Shown here: positions 24,995 to 35,349 of the stretch, piece after piece | How positions within the stretch are numbered: position 1 is the stretch's first letter | Layout of the letters: every line of letters begins with the position of its first letter | Notes under the pieces: model-generated | Seen by the model: the letters and a program-made list of their open reading frames with translations, nothing else | What the model was told of the DNA's origin: nothing | The model's database searches: none | Position numbers and translations under genes: made by a program | DNA from: Hydractinia symbiolongicarpus | Taxonomy: Eukaryota > Cnidaria > Hydrozoa > Anthoathecata > Hydractiniidae | Direction: 5' to 3' | NCBI RefSeq assembly: GCF_029227915.1 | Contig: NC_079876.1 | Coordinates: forward strand, 12,400,001-12,464,000 | DNA: 64,000 bases

Positions 24995-25447
24995 TTGAAG
25001 AATTGTCTTCTAGAAGCTTCTGATGATACCTGTGGGTGGACGAAAAGACCAGCTAGATATAGACAGACCTGGTGGTGGAATAATGAGGTTGACCAGTGTA
25101 TAAAGGAAAAGAGAGAACTTTGGAAAGAGTGGAAGTCAGGTAGTAGTAAAAATATTTACTTAGAAGCTAAGCATCGTGCTCGTACAGCAGTGTATAAGGC
25201 AAAATCAGAAGCAGAGAGAAACAGATTTGCAGATGTGTTAAGAGATGTGTTAAGAAGGGAAGACCAGCGCAATGAGGTATTTAAGATAGCAAAGCAAATG
25301 AAGAAGATTAATCAAGATGTTGTAGGTGAGAAGTGTATACGTAATGATGAAGGTGTTTTGGCTAGCACAGAGGAGGAGAAAAGGGTAGCTTGGAAGAATC
25401 ATTATCAGAGGTTGCTTAACACTGAGTTTGATTGAGATGAGGATAAT
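24995..25447 (+). pseudogene. RTE LINE linker region
   Basis: A Lys/Arg/Glu-rich stretch beginning near a TWWWNNEVDQ motif and running through VYKAKSEAER. A TGA at 25433-25435 (LLNTEFD, stop) separates it from the reverse transcriptase. The copy at 58.4-60.2 kb reads a Trp codon at the same place, so the stop is a later TGG-to-TGA change. Confidence 0.75.
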
Positions 25448-26302
25448 TTGTCAGATGATGATGTTGTAGGAGGGCCAGCTATACAGATCAAGACAGAATG
25501 GGTAGTGGAGGCTATTAGAAAATTGAAGATTGGCAAGGCTGCAGGAGTATCAGGTATTGTTGCAGAGATGGTAAAAGCATCTGGATATATTGGAGTTGAG
25601 CTTATTACAAGTCTTGCTGACCAGATTATAAAGGATGGTGCTATTCCGAGTGAGTGGCAGTTAAGTGTAATAGTGAATTGTTTCAAGGGCAAGGGTGATG
25701 CATTAGAAAGGGGTAACTATAGAGGTTTGAAGTTGGTTGGTCAAGTAATGGAAGTTATTGAAAGAGTGATTGATAAGTTACTTAGAGAAAGAATTGTTAT
25801 AGATAAGATGCAATTTGGTTTTGTCCCAGGCCGTGGCACTACAGATGCAATATTTTTACTCAGACAGCTTCAGGAAAAGTATTTAGGAAAGAGAAAGAAT
25901 CTCTATTTTGCCTTTGTAGATTTAGAGAAAGCTTTTGATAGAGTGCCACGTAAAGTTATTTGGTGGGCTATGAGAAAATTAGGTGTGGATGAGTGGCTAG
26001 TTACGATGGTACAGTCCATGTACAGCAATGCTAGAAGTCGTGTTAGGATTAACGATTCACTTAGCGATGAACTTAGTGTAAATGTTGGTGTACATCAGGG
26101 TTCTGTACTTAGTCCTTTGTTGTTTGTTCTAGTCTTAGAAGCGCTGTTGATGGAGTTCAGAACAGGTTGTCCATGGGAGATATTGTATGCAGATGATTTG
26201 GTTCTCATAGCAGAGTCTATGGAAGAATTAGTTGAGAAGTTTGAGAAGTGGAAGAAAGGACTAGAAGAGAAAGGGCTTAAGGTAAACACAGCAAAGTCAT
26301 GA
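25448..26302 (+). pseudogene. RTE LINE reverse transcriptase domain
   Basis: 284 aa without internal stops. Motifs in order: KIGKAAG near residue 26, QFGFVPGRGTTDAIF, FVDLEKAFDRVPR (motif A aspartate), HQGSVLSPLLF (motif B), and YADDLVLIAES (motif C, catalytic YADD). The catalytic residues are intact, but the frame is cut by an upstream stop and a downstream frameshift at about 26300. Confidence 0.9.
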
Positions 26303-27150
26303 TTAGTAGCATTGCTGCCAAGTGTGACCTTGTAGTTGGAAAGTGGCCTTGTGGAGTTTGCAGGAAAGGGGTTGGTAGTAACTCAATTTTTTGTCAGACT
26401 TGCAAGCATTGGGTACATAAGAAGTGCAGTAGTATTAGTGGAAGGTTAAGAGCTGACATACAGTTTGTATGCAAGCGTTGCAAAGGTGATATTATAGAGA
26501 ATGAAGTATTTCCAGCTTTAATGATGTACAACAGTGGCTCGTTAGAGATAGTTGAGAACTTCTGTTACTTAGGTGATATGTTGGGCAGTGAAGGGGGTGT
26601 TGGTAGAAGTGTTACTTGCAGGATAGGTTCTGCTTGGAAAAAGTTCAGAGAGTTACTTCCTTTGTTGACTAGCAGAGTCCTGTCAATTGAGGTAAAAGGT
26701 AAGTTGTATGAGGCCTGTGTAAGAAGTGTTATGTTGTACGGTAGTGAGACATGGGCAGTGAAGCAGGAAGATCTTGACCGTTTAGAAAGGAATGATATGA
26801 GAATGGTTAGGTGGATGTGTAATGCCAGTCTGAGAGACAGAAAGAGTTCAGATGAGCTAAGAAGCAGGCTAAGTCTCTGTAGAATTAAAGATGTTATCCA
26901 GATAAGAAGATTGAATTGGCTGGGGCACTTGGAAAGAATGGAGGAGGATAATTGGGTAAGAAAGTGTAGAGACTTGATAGTTCCTGGGGCAAAGCCCAGA
27001 GGCAGACCGAGAAAAACTTGGCAGGAGGTTATAAGGACAGACTTGATACAGAGGAAGTTGGGTTTAGATCTAACACAGTCTAGATCAGATTGGAAGAGGG
27101 TCATTAATATACCCCGTCCAACCCATGCTAGCATGGAAAACGGACATTAA
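26299..27150 (+). pseudogene. RTE LINE C-terminal part with PHD-like zinc finger
   Basis: After a frameshift the 283-aa frame carries a C4HC3-like finger at about residues 17-55 (CGVC, CQTC, HWVHKKC, CKRC), then the C-terminal domain common to RTE elements (MLYGSETWAVKQEDLDRLER, RRLNWLGHLERM, GRPRKTW). The finger resembles a PHD/RING fold and sits between the reverse transcriptase and the C-terminal domain. It is conserved in the minus-strand copy at 58.96-59.63 kb. Confidence 0.85.
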
Positions 27151-27175
27151 GCAGAGAATGACGATGATGATGATG

Positions 27176-27830
27176 TTAAAATGTAAAAAATTATTTTGAT
27201 TTTTTAAAATGTAAAAAATTAGTGTCATCAGCAAAGTGATAAACACAAGAGAATTTAATAGCACAGTTTAAATCATTAATGTAAATTAAAAAAAGTAGAG
27301 GACCTAAAACAGAACCTTGTGGAACACCGCGTCTGACAATAGCCCATTTTGAGGTGAAACCTGAGATGTTAACAAACTGGTGGCGGTTGCTCAGGCAGGA
27401 TTTGAAAAGTGATAGAGCTTTGCAAACCCACAATCAGCTGCAATGATTTTTTTATGTGAGGTTTGACAATTTTGTGGTCAACAGTATAAAAAGCCTTCTG
27501 GAGATCAATAAAAATTCCACACCCATAATTGCCTTTATCAAGAACATCCATTATAGTTTGGATCATATTGATAATTGCATGTGATGTTGAATACTTTCAT
27601 CTAAATCCAAACTGGTGTGAAAATAACGAATTGTGTTTAAGAAAAAAATTATGAACTCTTTGATAAATTAAATCATAGATTTTACCAAGATTTGATAGCA
27701 AAGATACAGCCCTGTAATTGTTACATAGTAGATTAGTTTCCTTTTTGTGAATTGGAATAACTTTGGCAACTTTTACATTATCTGGATAAGAGCCAGTCAA
27801 AAAGGATAAATACACCTTTACAATAATTCA
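27176..27830 (-). pseudogene. CR1/Jockey-type LINE, N-terminal part of the reverse transcriptase
   Basis: Minus-strand frames: 27815-27597 (KVAKVIPIHKK, NNYRAVSLLSN, FSHQFGFR), 27566-27369 (GIFIDLQKAFYTVDH, motif A) and 27433-27191 (GVPQGSVLGPLLFLIYINDL, motif B; FADDT, motif C). Reading stops just after motif C, where the RTE LINE was inserted; the rest continues at 23755-23101. A frameshift near 27430 and a stop near 27600 show older decay. Confidence 0.85.
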
Positions 27831-28191
27831 ATTGTACATGTGTTCGTATGGCTCTCTATCACTTTACAATATCGGAAAAAAGGAGGTAAAAAACGTTTTT
27901 TTAGGAGAGTTTGTTGACGAAGATGTTTTTGCCAGTTTTTTTAACTTCTGTCGTATCAATTTCTTTCAAATTTTCAGGAAACGTTAATAATAATAAGATA
28001 CAACTTATGTGTACTTTTCATTAAAAACAAAGCACTGCAAGAAAAGTTAAGATGAAAAAACGTGTTTTCTCCTTAATTAACTCTTATAAAAGTGTGATGT
28101 TTACCTCCTCAGATTGCAGAATAAGCTGCGATGGAGTGTCAGTTTTCCCGAATTATCGTAAAGGTGTTTTGATAAGTTCAGATATAGGTTC

Positions 28192-28245
28192 AGATATAAC
28201 ATCTTTAACAGATATAACATCTTTAACAGATATAACATCTTTAAC
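28192..28245. repeat. 18-bp tandem repeat, three units
   Basis: AGATATAACATCTTTAAC is repeated exactly three times. Being a multiple of 3, it keeps an 81-codon plus-strand frame open (D-I-T-S-L-T repeats), but nothing else supports a gene. Confidence 0.9.
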
Positions 28246-28544
28246 TTTCAAAAAAAACTTTTCTTTAGCTAGATCAACAAAAATGTTTCGTTATTGAAAA
28301 AAGCGTTCATACATTTTAATCCTTTAGTCCATTGAGTGTTAGCTATACAAAAGTATAATATTTTTTGTAGCCTTTCCAGCCTTTTTTAGACTTTTCTGAT
28401 AACAACTCAGAGAGCAGATATCTTATCATCATCACATCATTTTAAACGTTCAAGGTTCTTGGCGGTCAATCTACCATTATGGGTTCATGCCACATAATCT
28501 CAAAATACTGTCCTAGTCTGGCTCGTGTGTGTGTGTTCCATTCG

Positions 28545-29790
28545 GAGTGTGCAGCTATACGGCGTACGGCTCCGTATAGGCATGCGTATACGGAGTATAA
28601 CTTCGTATAGCGACATGTTTACTCCGTATAGACGGAAATATTTAAAAATCTCAAAGCCGCGAGCGGCGCAGAAAGCTTTGAGAGTATAATGCCGAGACGG
28701 GTTTGGCTAGACATTAGCGAATGCAGCATGAGCGTCGAAGACTAAACTAAGCAATCTTATTAAAAATTTAAAAAAATTTATTCCAGTTTAGAAAATTGTG
28801 CCTAAAACAAGCAAATAATTTGTGTAAGAAGAAAAACGTCTATGAGACAAGCATGCAGAGTACTAATTACCGTAGATAACAGTTCCAGCTAATAAAAGTT
28901 CAAATTAACCGGGTGTTCGAGTTTACCGGCAGTCCAACTGTATGATGTAGTTTACTATTTGCGTTTTGTAAGAAGTTTATTTTTATGGCTTCCAATATAT
29001 TCATTCTAAGCTTTATAACTTTGTTTTGTATGTTTCTATATGCAATAAAACTAATGATACAATCAATGACTTTTTATTATGTAACTTTAAAATTGTGTAC
29101 CAGACATTGTAAACTTTAACTCATTAACAATACATCGAATTCTGTTCCTACCAAACATGTCACACTCCGCATACTTAGCGTGGCACACTCCGTATACTCA
29201 GCCTGTCACACTCCATATAGCATACTTCGTATATAAGCATGTCATACTCCGTATACTAAGCATGTCACACTCCGTATACTAAGCATCTCACATTCCATAT
29301 ACTAAGCCTGTCACTCTCATTATAGTAAGCATGTCACACTCCGTATAGCATACTTCGTATATGAAGCATGTCACAGTCCGTATGGCATACTCCGTATAGC
29401 ATACTCCGTATGGCATACTCCTTATAGCAAATTCTGCATACTCCACATAGCGAATTCTGCATAACATACTCTCGGTATCTCACACTCTGTATGCCATAAT
29501 CCTTTTTTTTTTTTGCAATCAAACTAATGTTCCCACACTTCTTATAACTACAATATTTCTCGTATGTTTACGATGGATAAAAATTAGGAAAATGACGTGC
29601 TTGTCTTTTTAACTTGTTCTTTGTGGTGATTATTTTTTATTTTTTTCGGAAATAGTTTTAAACAGTCATATATTGCAATATTTCCACTTTAAGAACATTC
29701 GTTGGCAGACTCCGTATAGCTAAACCAAATTCCGTATAGCAGCTATACGGAGTATTACTCCGTATAGAAACCACACTCTGTACGTCACAT
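28545..29790. repeat. Element rich in CCGTATA/TATACGG repeats
   Basis: Both edges carry dense TATACGGAG / CTCCGTATA inverted motifs (28556-28640 and 29705-29770). Between 29155 and 29480 there are about 15 copies of a 20-25-bp unit like TCACACTCCGTATACTAAGCATG. The centre (28640-29150) is A+T-rich and non-coding. The arrangement suggests a non-autonomous transposon with subterminal repeats, or an expanding satellite. No transposase is visible. Confidence 0.6.
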
Positions 29791-29825
29791 GTGCCCAGTG
29801 TGCCGCTGGGTTAAGGTGCCCATAT

Positions 29826-29932
29826 CGACCTCGTCCCCAGGACCCAACCTCGATCCCAGATCAAATTGTCTCTTTTTGAATATCGGTCGCGTAGCGCCAA
29901 TGAGAGACAAAAAGCCGTGGGAACGAGGTTGC
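29826..29932. mobile_element. Foldback MITE, 'AACCTCGTCCCCAGG' family
   Basis: The left end CGACCTCGTCCCCAGG and the right end CCGTGGGAACGAGGTTG are inverted copies; the left side carries an extra partial end (CCAACCTCGATCCCAG). Subterminal TTGTCTCTTTTTG and GAGAGACAAAAAG also pair. Confidence 0.7.
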
Positions 29933-30137
29933 CAAGGACCATTTCTTACTTTTCAAAATCAAATATGAAGGTTTGTGGAGCGGGAACAGGTCCCAAAACG
30001 GCGTATTGATTCTACACGGTGGCCGAGAATGCGTAAAAAAATGTTTAAATCTGACTCATCAGAAATCTTTGGTTGTTTTTCCTTGCAAGTAGCCTGGGTA
30101 ATAATGGTCGAATAATAACCCAAATGTTGTTGGGAAG

Positions 30138-30620
30138 TTGTTTTTAGATGGCGTTAAAACCTTTTCCATAATTCCAAGAGTTGTGCGAACTAATTGGAAT
30201 ACTGAAAATGGTGTTGTGGCCGCTGCGCAATCTTTTTTCCGAAGAAGTCATTTGAATGATGCACAGCCAGATAAAAAGTCTCACATCTATGTATGGATCC
30301 TCGCATTCCGACCAGAGAATCGAGGCCTGTTGATTCCAATTCCAGCGTGCAAAAAGGGGATTACATGAAACGGTTATTTAAGGATATGGTTGATGAAGGA
30401 TTATACAATCCAGGTGACCTTATTGAAAAAAAGTGTGCATGGTTCTGGTTCTCGGATATTATCAGGAAAGAGCTTCTCAAATTTCGAAACCAATGGAACT
30501 GACACTATTTATGGAAGTCAAAGAGCAGCGATGCCCATGGAAGGTCCGATACTCTTTTCTACTTTGCGACAATTGGATTTTCTGATCAATCCTTCCCAAT
30601 TGATCTTGCCTATCTAAACA
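30138..30620 (+). pseudogene. Integrase-like (DDE) transposase remnant
   Basis: Two overlapping plus-strand frames read as one protein with frameshifts. The first includes RVVRTNWNTENGVVAAAQSFF, the region of a second catalytic Asp in integrase-core families (here R-T-N-W-N-T-E-N, with the usual Asp-Gly replaced). The next includes SDQRIEA, then a helical part (MKRLFKDMVDEGLYNPGDL, SDIIRKELLKFRNQWN). It resembles the integrase-core transposases common in cnidarian genomes (IS3EU-like is my best guess). The missing Asp and the shifts make it inactive. Confidence 0.55.
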
Positions 30621-30839
30621 TCAATACAGATTACATCAATGAAAGCCGGTGTGAGGAAGTTGATAACGAATACACCAATTATTTCGAATACGTTTGTCAC
30701 CAGTTATCATTACCTCGTAAACATGATGATTTCGAGTCTGCAAAAAACTCATTTTCAATTTTGCTTCGTTATGCAAACCAATAAGGGAGAATGTAACATT
30801 TATAAATTACTAACACTAAATAGATGCGCTCTGTTATAA

Positions 30840-31640
30840 TTGCTTCTTCTGTTTCCCACTTAAACCTAGGAAAACATAAATTTCTTCGATAGACCTATAT
30901 GAGCTTAGCCCGTTTTCGTGTATGGTTGTCAAGTTTATTTTTAGTGAAAAAGAGTTTATTTTTATGCACTTCTCGGCTACCGTATGATTCTCTAGCGTAA
31001 TTTTTATTTTGCCAAAATACAATTTTGCTACGAGTAAATAATAACATGATTTTTAATCTAATCTTTTAAATCCAAAAATTGACAAAAAAATAATGACAAC
31101 TTCGTATAAAGTATAATTTATTTGTCTTATTCACGTCTCGCACATAATTGATTACATTCTTGTCTATACATTAAACTTCAAGCCTTCCGAGATGTAGCTA
31201 GATGACCTAAAAACAACAACCATAAGAAAACGACAAAATTATTTCAAAACATCATCCATATTACAAGCATAATCACACTGAAATTTTGCAGGCTACAACA
31301 ATCGTTTTTACACATAGAAATGCACACACAAGGCTTTAAAGGTTTTAATAATAACTTGCAAACAAAAGTTTGTGTGACTTATTGTAAACAAAAGAACGTG
31401 TTTTATAATAAGAAACATGATTATAAGAAACAGCAGCTGATATTAAAAGTACTTACTGTAACTTATTAAAACAAAAAATTAATAAATCGACTGGTTTCCA
31501 CTGAAAAGTATTACTCTTCCCAAAGTTATTTATTTATTTTGTTCCAAAAATTCGAAATTTTGAAAATAACCCTTGTCACAATATTAAAAATTCGAGAAAT
31601 TCAGCATTTGGCAGTAATAATAATGCACAACAGGATTTCC
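30840..31640. other. A+T-rich DNA with one partial inverted-repeat copy
   Basis: No gene seen. The segment 31378-31432 (TTATTGTAAACAAAAGAACG, then AATAAGAAACATGATTATAAG) is a direct partial copy of the terminal repeat at 31720-31785. Confidence 0.5.
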
Positions 31641-31649
31641 TCAGACTGA

Positions 31650-33050
31650 AAAACTCACACGCATACTAATTTAGCCATACTTTAGCCATATCAGTTTGTC
31701 TGAGCAAGGAGGTTAGTCTGACCTATTGCAAACAAAAGAACGTGTTTTATAATAAGAAACATGACCATAAGAAACACCAGAATCCAATTATTATTTTTAA
31801 TACTTTATTTTAGCGGGCAGAAATTTTCGCGATTTTCGCGATTTTGGTTCCTTTTCGCGAAAGTTTCTGCCCGGTAAGAAATTTAAACTGAAATTCGCGA
31901 AAGTTATTTTCGCGAAAAAACAACTTTTTAAAACCCGAAAAGCCGAAAACTGTTAAATAACGAGGGCTCCGAGGACAAGGGTAGAAATAATAGAACCACA
32001 ACGAGAAAATAATCAGCCTGAAAAATGGCTCTAAAACTCTAACTTTGAAAATGGCTCCAAAGCCCGACTCAATGTGACGGAAGCGTTTGAATATCTTCGT
32101 ATCATCAGAGATTTCAAATTTCAAGACAAAAACCGAAGAGAAGAGTGAGACAATATTTTGGTGAATTTTTTATTTGATTGTTTTCTTATGTCAAGAATTA
32201 CTCGGTAACAATACAATTTTTTGCTGGACTCTCTTCTTTTTGTTGCCGCTCAAAAACATTTCACGAATATCTCTACTCCCATTTCCAGAATCTTGATCTG
32301 AAGTTGACTTTTTCTTTCTCTTGTTTTTCTTCGACGTTGTGGCGGGCATGCTAGTTAACAGAGGAAGTGTCATCACAAAATTAATAATAAGTTCCCCCAT
32401 CAGTTTTTCTTTTACATGTTCAGTATATACATTGTGAACCAATTCTAAGTAGCGTGTTGTCAGTCTTGTTTGAAGCATCGTTAACCGCGCATTTATCATG
32501 ACTTCACACATGATTTCAAGTCCACCTTGAACTAAAGGTGAGCGGCGGTAATGATTTAAAGTCAGTTTAGATTGCATTGTAAAACCTCGATCCATAAAGT
32601 ATTTTGTCACTCTTGATATCTCTTTTGGCAAGTCCAACTGTGTCTCCATTTTTATCAACTGTTCATTGGAAAGGTATTCGATTTAAAATCTTTTTTTTTT
32701 TCATTGAAATTCATTGTCATTTGCTAAAGTTTTTGTTCCCAAAAATGAAGATTATGCAAAATTCGCGAAAGCTTTTTCTGTAAAAATTCTTCCAGAAGTA
32801 GTATTCGCGAAAATTAACTTCGCGAAATTTCGCGATTTTTTATCCTCGGGAAAATTTCTGCCCGCGAAAATTTCTGCCCTTAAAGTAAGTTACAGTTGAA
32901 GGTACCTGTAATATGAGCCTGGTGTTTCTTATGGTCATGTTTCTTATTATAAAACACGTTCTTTTGTTTGTAATAAGTCAGACTAACCTCCTTGCTCAGA
33001 CAAACTGATATGGCTAAAGTATGGCTAAATTAGTATGCGTGTGAGTTTTG
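31650..33050. mobile_element. Composite inverted-repeat element with nested ends
   Basis: Outer arms of about 125 bp are inverted copies: left 31650-31785 (AACTCACACGCATACTAATT..., AAGAAACACCAG) and right 32917-33050. Immediately inside lies a second pair of inverted ends rich in GCGGGCAGAAATTTTCGCG (31812-31885 and 32790-32880). This looks like one transposon inserted in another, or an element with two-layered terminal repeats. The only sizeable intact frame is 32658-32191. Confidence 0.65.
32191..32658 (-). CDS. 155-aa protein of unknown family inside the inverted-repeat element
   Basis: An uninterrupted frame with a balanced, protein-like composition. Residues 1-100 are predicted mostly helical (DLPKEISRVTKYFMDRGF, ELVHNVYTEHVKEKLMGEL). 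Residues of about 108-120 are a basic run (SKKNKRKKK) that could be a nuclear signal, followed by a Ser/Asp/Gly-rich part and a second basic patch (GNKKKRVQQK). It lies between the inner inverted ends, so it may be the element's own protein or a captured host exon. I do not recognise it. Confidence 0.45.
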   Translation of the reverse strand: MIKMETQLDLPKEISRVTKYFMDRGFTMQSKLTLNHYRRSPLVQGGLEIMCEVMINARLTMLQTRLTTRYLELVHNVYTEHVKEKLMGELIINFVMTLPLLTSMPATTSKKNKRKKKSTSDQDSGNGSRDIREMFLSGNKKKRVQQKIVLLPSNS

Positions 33051-33956
33051 TTTTAGGTCTGTAAAATATGCTTTAGATTAACCGATTGCCCAACCTCGTC
33101 CCCAGGGCATCTTGTATCTTTTCTGACCTTGGTATTTGATACTTCAAGGGCGGATCTGTGATTTCTTTTCTGGTTAGGAAAAATTTGATAGATTTTTTGC
33201 CAAAGTAATATCAAGGGTTGCGGTGTTGTTCGCGGTAAAGAGGGAGTTTTGTGCTTTTGCTGCAAAAGAAGCTAAAATATTTCCAAAAGTAAGGTTTTCA
33301 GTTATTAAAAATCCTTCCCAGATTAGAAAAGATATATAGCCCAATAAATAGAAGTAACCTCCGTAGTTTAACACTTATATCCTCGCTAAAACATGCGGAT
33401 GGAAAATGCATACATATAGTAAATTAGATTTGAAACAAGGTTAGCGTGTCGAAATTAAGCGTACAACTACTAAATACCACCATACATTCACGGTCTTCGT
33501 CGAATCGTACAACAAGATACTTGCGGAGAGGCTTCTCAAACCCCAGGATGCACAAGAGCTGGTCACTGACGAACAAAGTACCACTTGGGTAAAACACTAT
33601 CGTCGAGGGGTTGAACAATACCAAGACTGCTATGATCGGTATGAAGCCAAGCAAGGCGATCAAACTCGAGGAGGTGCCGCTTGTGTCAAATCAAGAATAT
33701 CCTGAAGAAAACCCCCTACGTGCAACTGATGCTTGATGGAGCTTGGTCGTATAGAAGTGATCGTATAGTAACAGGTAGTCGTCGTCTGTTGTACTATCTT
33801 GACGGTGGTCCTGAACGTCGTTTTGTGTGAGAGGAGTTGATACTAATCCCGAAGATGCTAAAGCACCTCCAGAGCATGTCAGGGAGTGGTGAATTTCTCA
33901 AGTCAGTTGCCATTGTATAATCATAGTTAATATCAACCTGTGGTTCATATTATTAC

Positions 33957-34412
33957 CTAACCAAACAACAAAAAAGTCTTAATCATCCCCAGAGTCATCC
34001 TCATCGTCGTCGGAGTCATCATCAATCGGATGAAGGCGCGTATAATCATAAGGATGGAGGGTATAGAATGGGTAGCCATAGAGGATCCCCTTGATAACAT
34101 TTGGCTGGCTAGATCCGAGAGCTTTAATCTGGGGTCCTTGATAACCTCGTAGCAGAGCATACCCCACTTGTTCACCCTCGCATCAACAATATTTAGGCCC
34201 AGGTGTTCAATATCATCCTCTAGCTCCAGGTCAATATCACATCTTGCGAATGTTGTCCACGGCTTTTCGCCTGATGCTACTCTGCCTAGAAGCTCGTCAT
34301 CATCTGAATATTCAAACCCCTTGTAGTACTCCCCCATTTTAAATCTAAAATTTTTCAAACACTGTGGACAATACCCGGTAGTAGACTCCGCCTTGATGCA
34401 GCATCGCAGCAC
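33957..34412 (-). pseudogene. Acidic protein fragment in a G+C-richer patch, frameshifted
   Basis: The minus-strand frame has a start near 34337 (MGEYYKGFEYSDDDELLGRV) and continues with an acidic segment (DIDLELEDDIEHLGLNIVD). Around 34165 a frame change leads to GSSQPNVIKGILYGYPFYTL and a terminal Asp/Glu run. Base composition here and at 33420-33850 is visibly more G+C-rich than around it, like the virus-like block at 45.7-50.7 kb, so a shared origin is possible but unproven. Function unknown. Confidence 0.35.
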
Positions 34413-34527
34413 AGGTACATTGATTGATAAATTTGTCTACGTTGTTGCCACTGTACGTACGCTTCCATATTTTTGATTTCCGCCATCGCCACGCGGGGCG
34501 GAATCTTTAAAATCGCCGGATGGAAGA

Positions 34528-34528
34528 T

Positions 34529-34565
<37 letters not shown>
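34528..34565. repeat. (TA)n microsatellite
   Basis: A roughly 38-bp TA run. The following 600 bp (34570-35300) are A+T-rich with GCTAGCTAGC-type motifs; no gene was seen there. Confidence 0.9.
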
Positions 34566-34569
<4 letters not shown>

Positions 34570-35349
34570 CAGCACAGAGCCTGGAAGCCGCGGGTAGTTA
34601 GTCCTAGTATAGATACTCTGTACTTTTTCAGTTTATTGCATGGTTTACAGGCTAATAGTTTTCAACCAATGACAATACAGTATTAACATTTACGACCCGT
34701 CCCAAAGTCGCAATTTTTTAGGTAGCCAGAAAGCCATTTTCTTGCTGGTGAAAGACTAGAACTGCTATATCTGCATTAAGAAAAACGACGAAAAAGATAA
34801 TATTGAATTCCTGTCTGTTAAACGTTCCAGAACCAACCGAACATACCGAAAAGTTGAGCTAGGTATCACCTAGAACATTCCAAATAGCTAGCTAGCTAAC
34901 ATTGAAGAAATTTTAAATTTTGGTGGTGTTGAACTGAACTATAGGTAATTAATATTTTAATTTAAAACTTCCCTGTAGCTACAGTATTTTTCTAACTTAA
35001 CAAAGAATAGAATTTCAAGTATTTAGGCTAAATTTATAAATCTTTAAGTATTTTACAAAGTTATGCCCATGCCATCATTTATGCTGACTGGGAAAAAATA
35101 AAGTATAGCTAGCTATATATGTACCACATTTGCTAATTACATACCTTCCAACCCTGGAATCCTGTAAAATGGGAGATTGCGTGAACTTAGTTTAGAGTTT
35201 CTGTGAGGTGCTGCCATAGTTAGTGCCAAGGGAAAAAATTTAAGATTTTGAGCTTCTCTCTAGATCCTAACAAAAATTTTGCTGAGTTTAGAAGAGGTTG
35301 CTGATAAGCCGCAAACGCCCGCATAGGTAGAGACGAATTTGGGAATTTT

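Larger units (their letters stand above)
23750..27175 (+). mobile_element. RTE-type LINE, near full length, inserted into a CR1/Jockey LINE
   Basis: In order: a 5' leader (23750-24133), an AP-like endonuclease, a linker, reverse transcriptase, a PHD-like zinc finger, a C-terminal LINE domain, and a 3' tail with GTCCAACCCATGCTAGCATGG and (ATG)n. The left edge is approximate, placed where the interrupted minus-strand LINE stops. At the right edge a 17-bp direct repeat, TTAAAATGTAAAAAATT, occurs at 27176-27192 and 27204-27220. Frameshifts and stops disable the ORF. Other copies lie at 22876-22952, 38046-38176 and 58390-60165. Confidence 0.85.

Noticed and set aside
26565-27134. Leu/Ser-rich 189-aa frame (minus strand), repeated at 58435-59004 (plus strand)
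   Set aside because: Both are antisense shadows of the RTE LINE C-terminal domain; they recur only because the LINE does.
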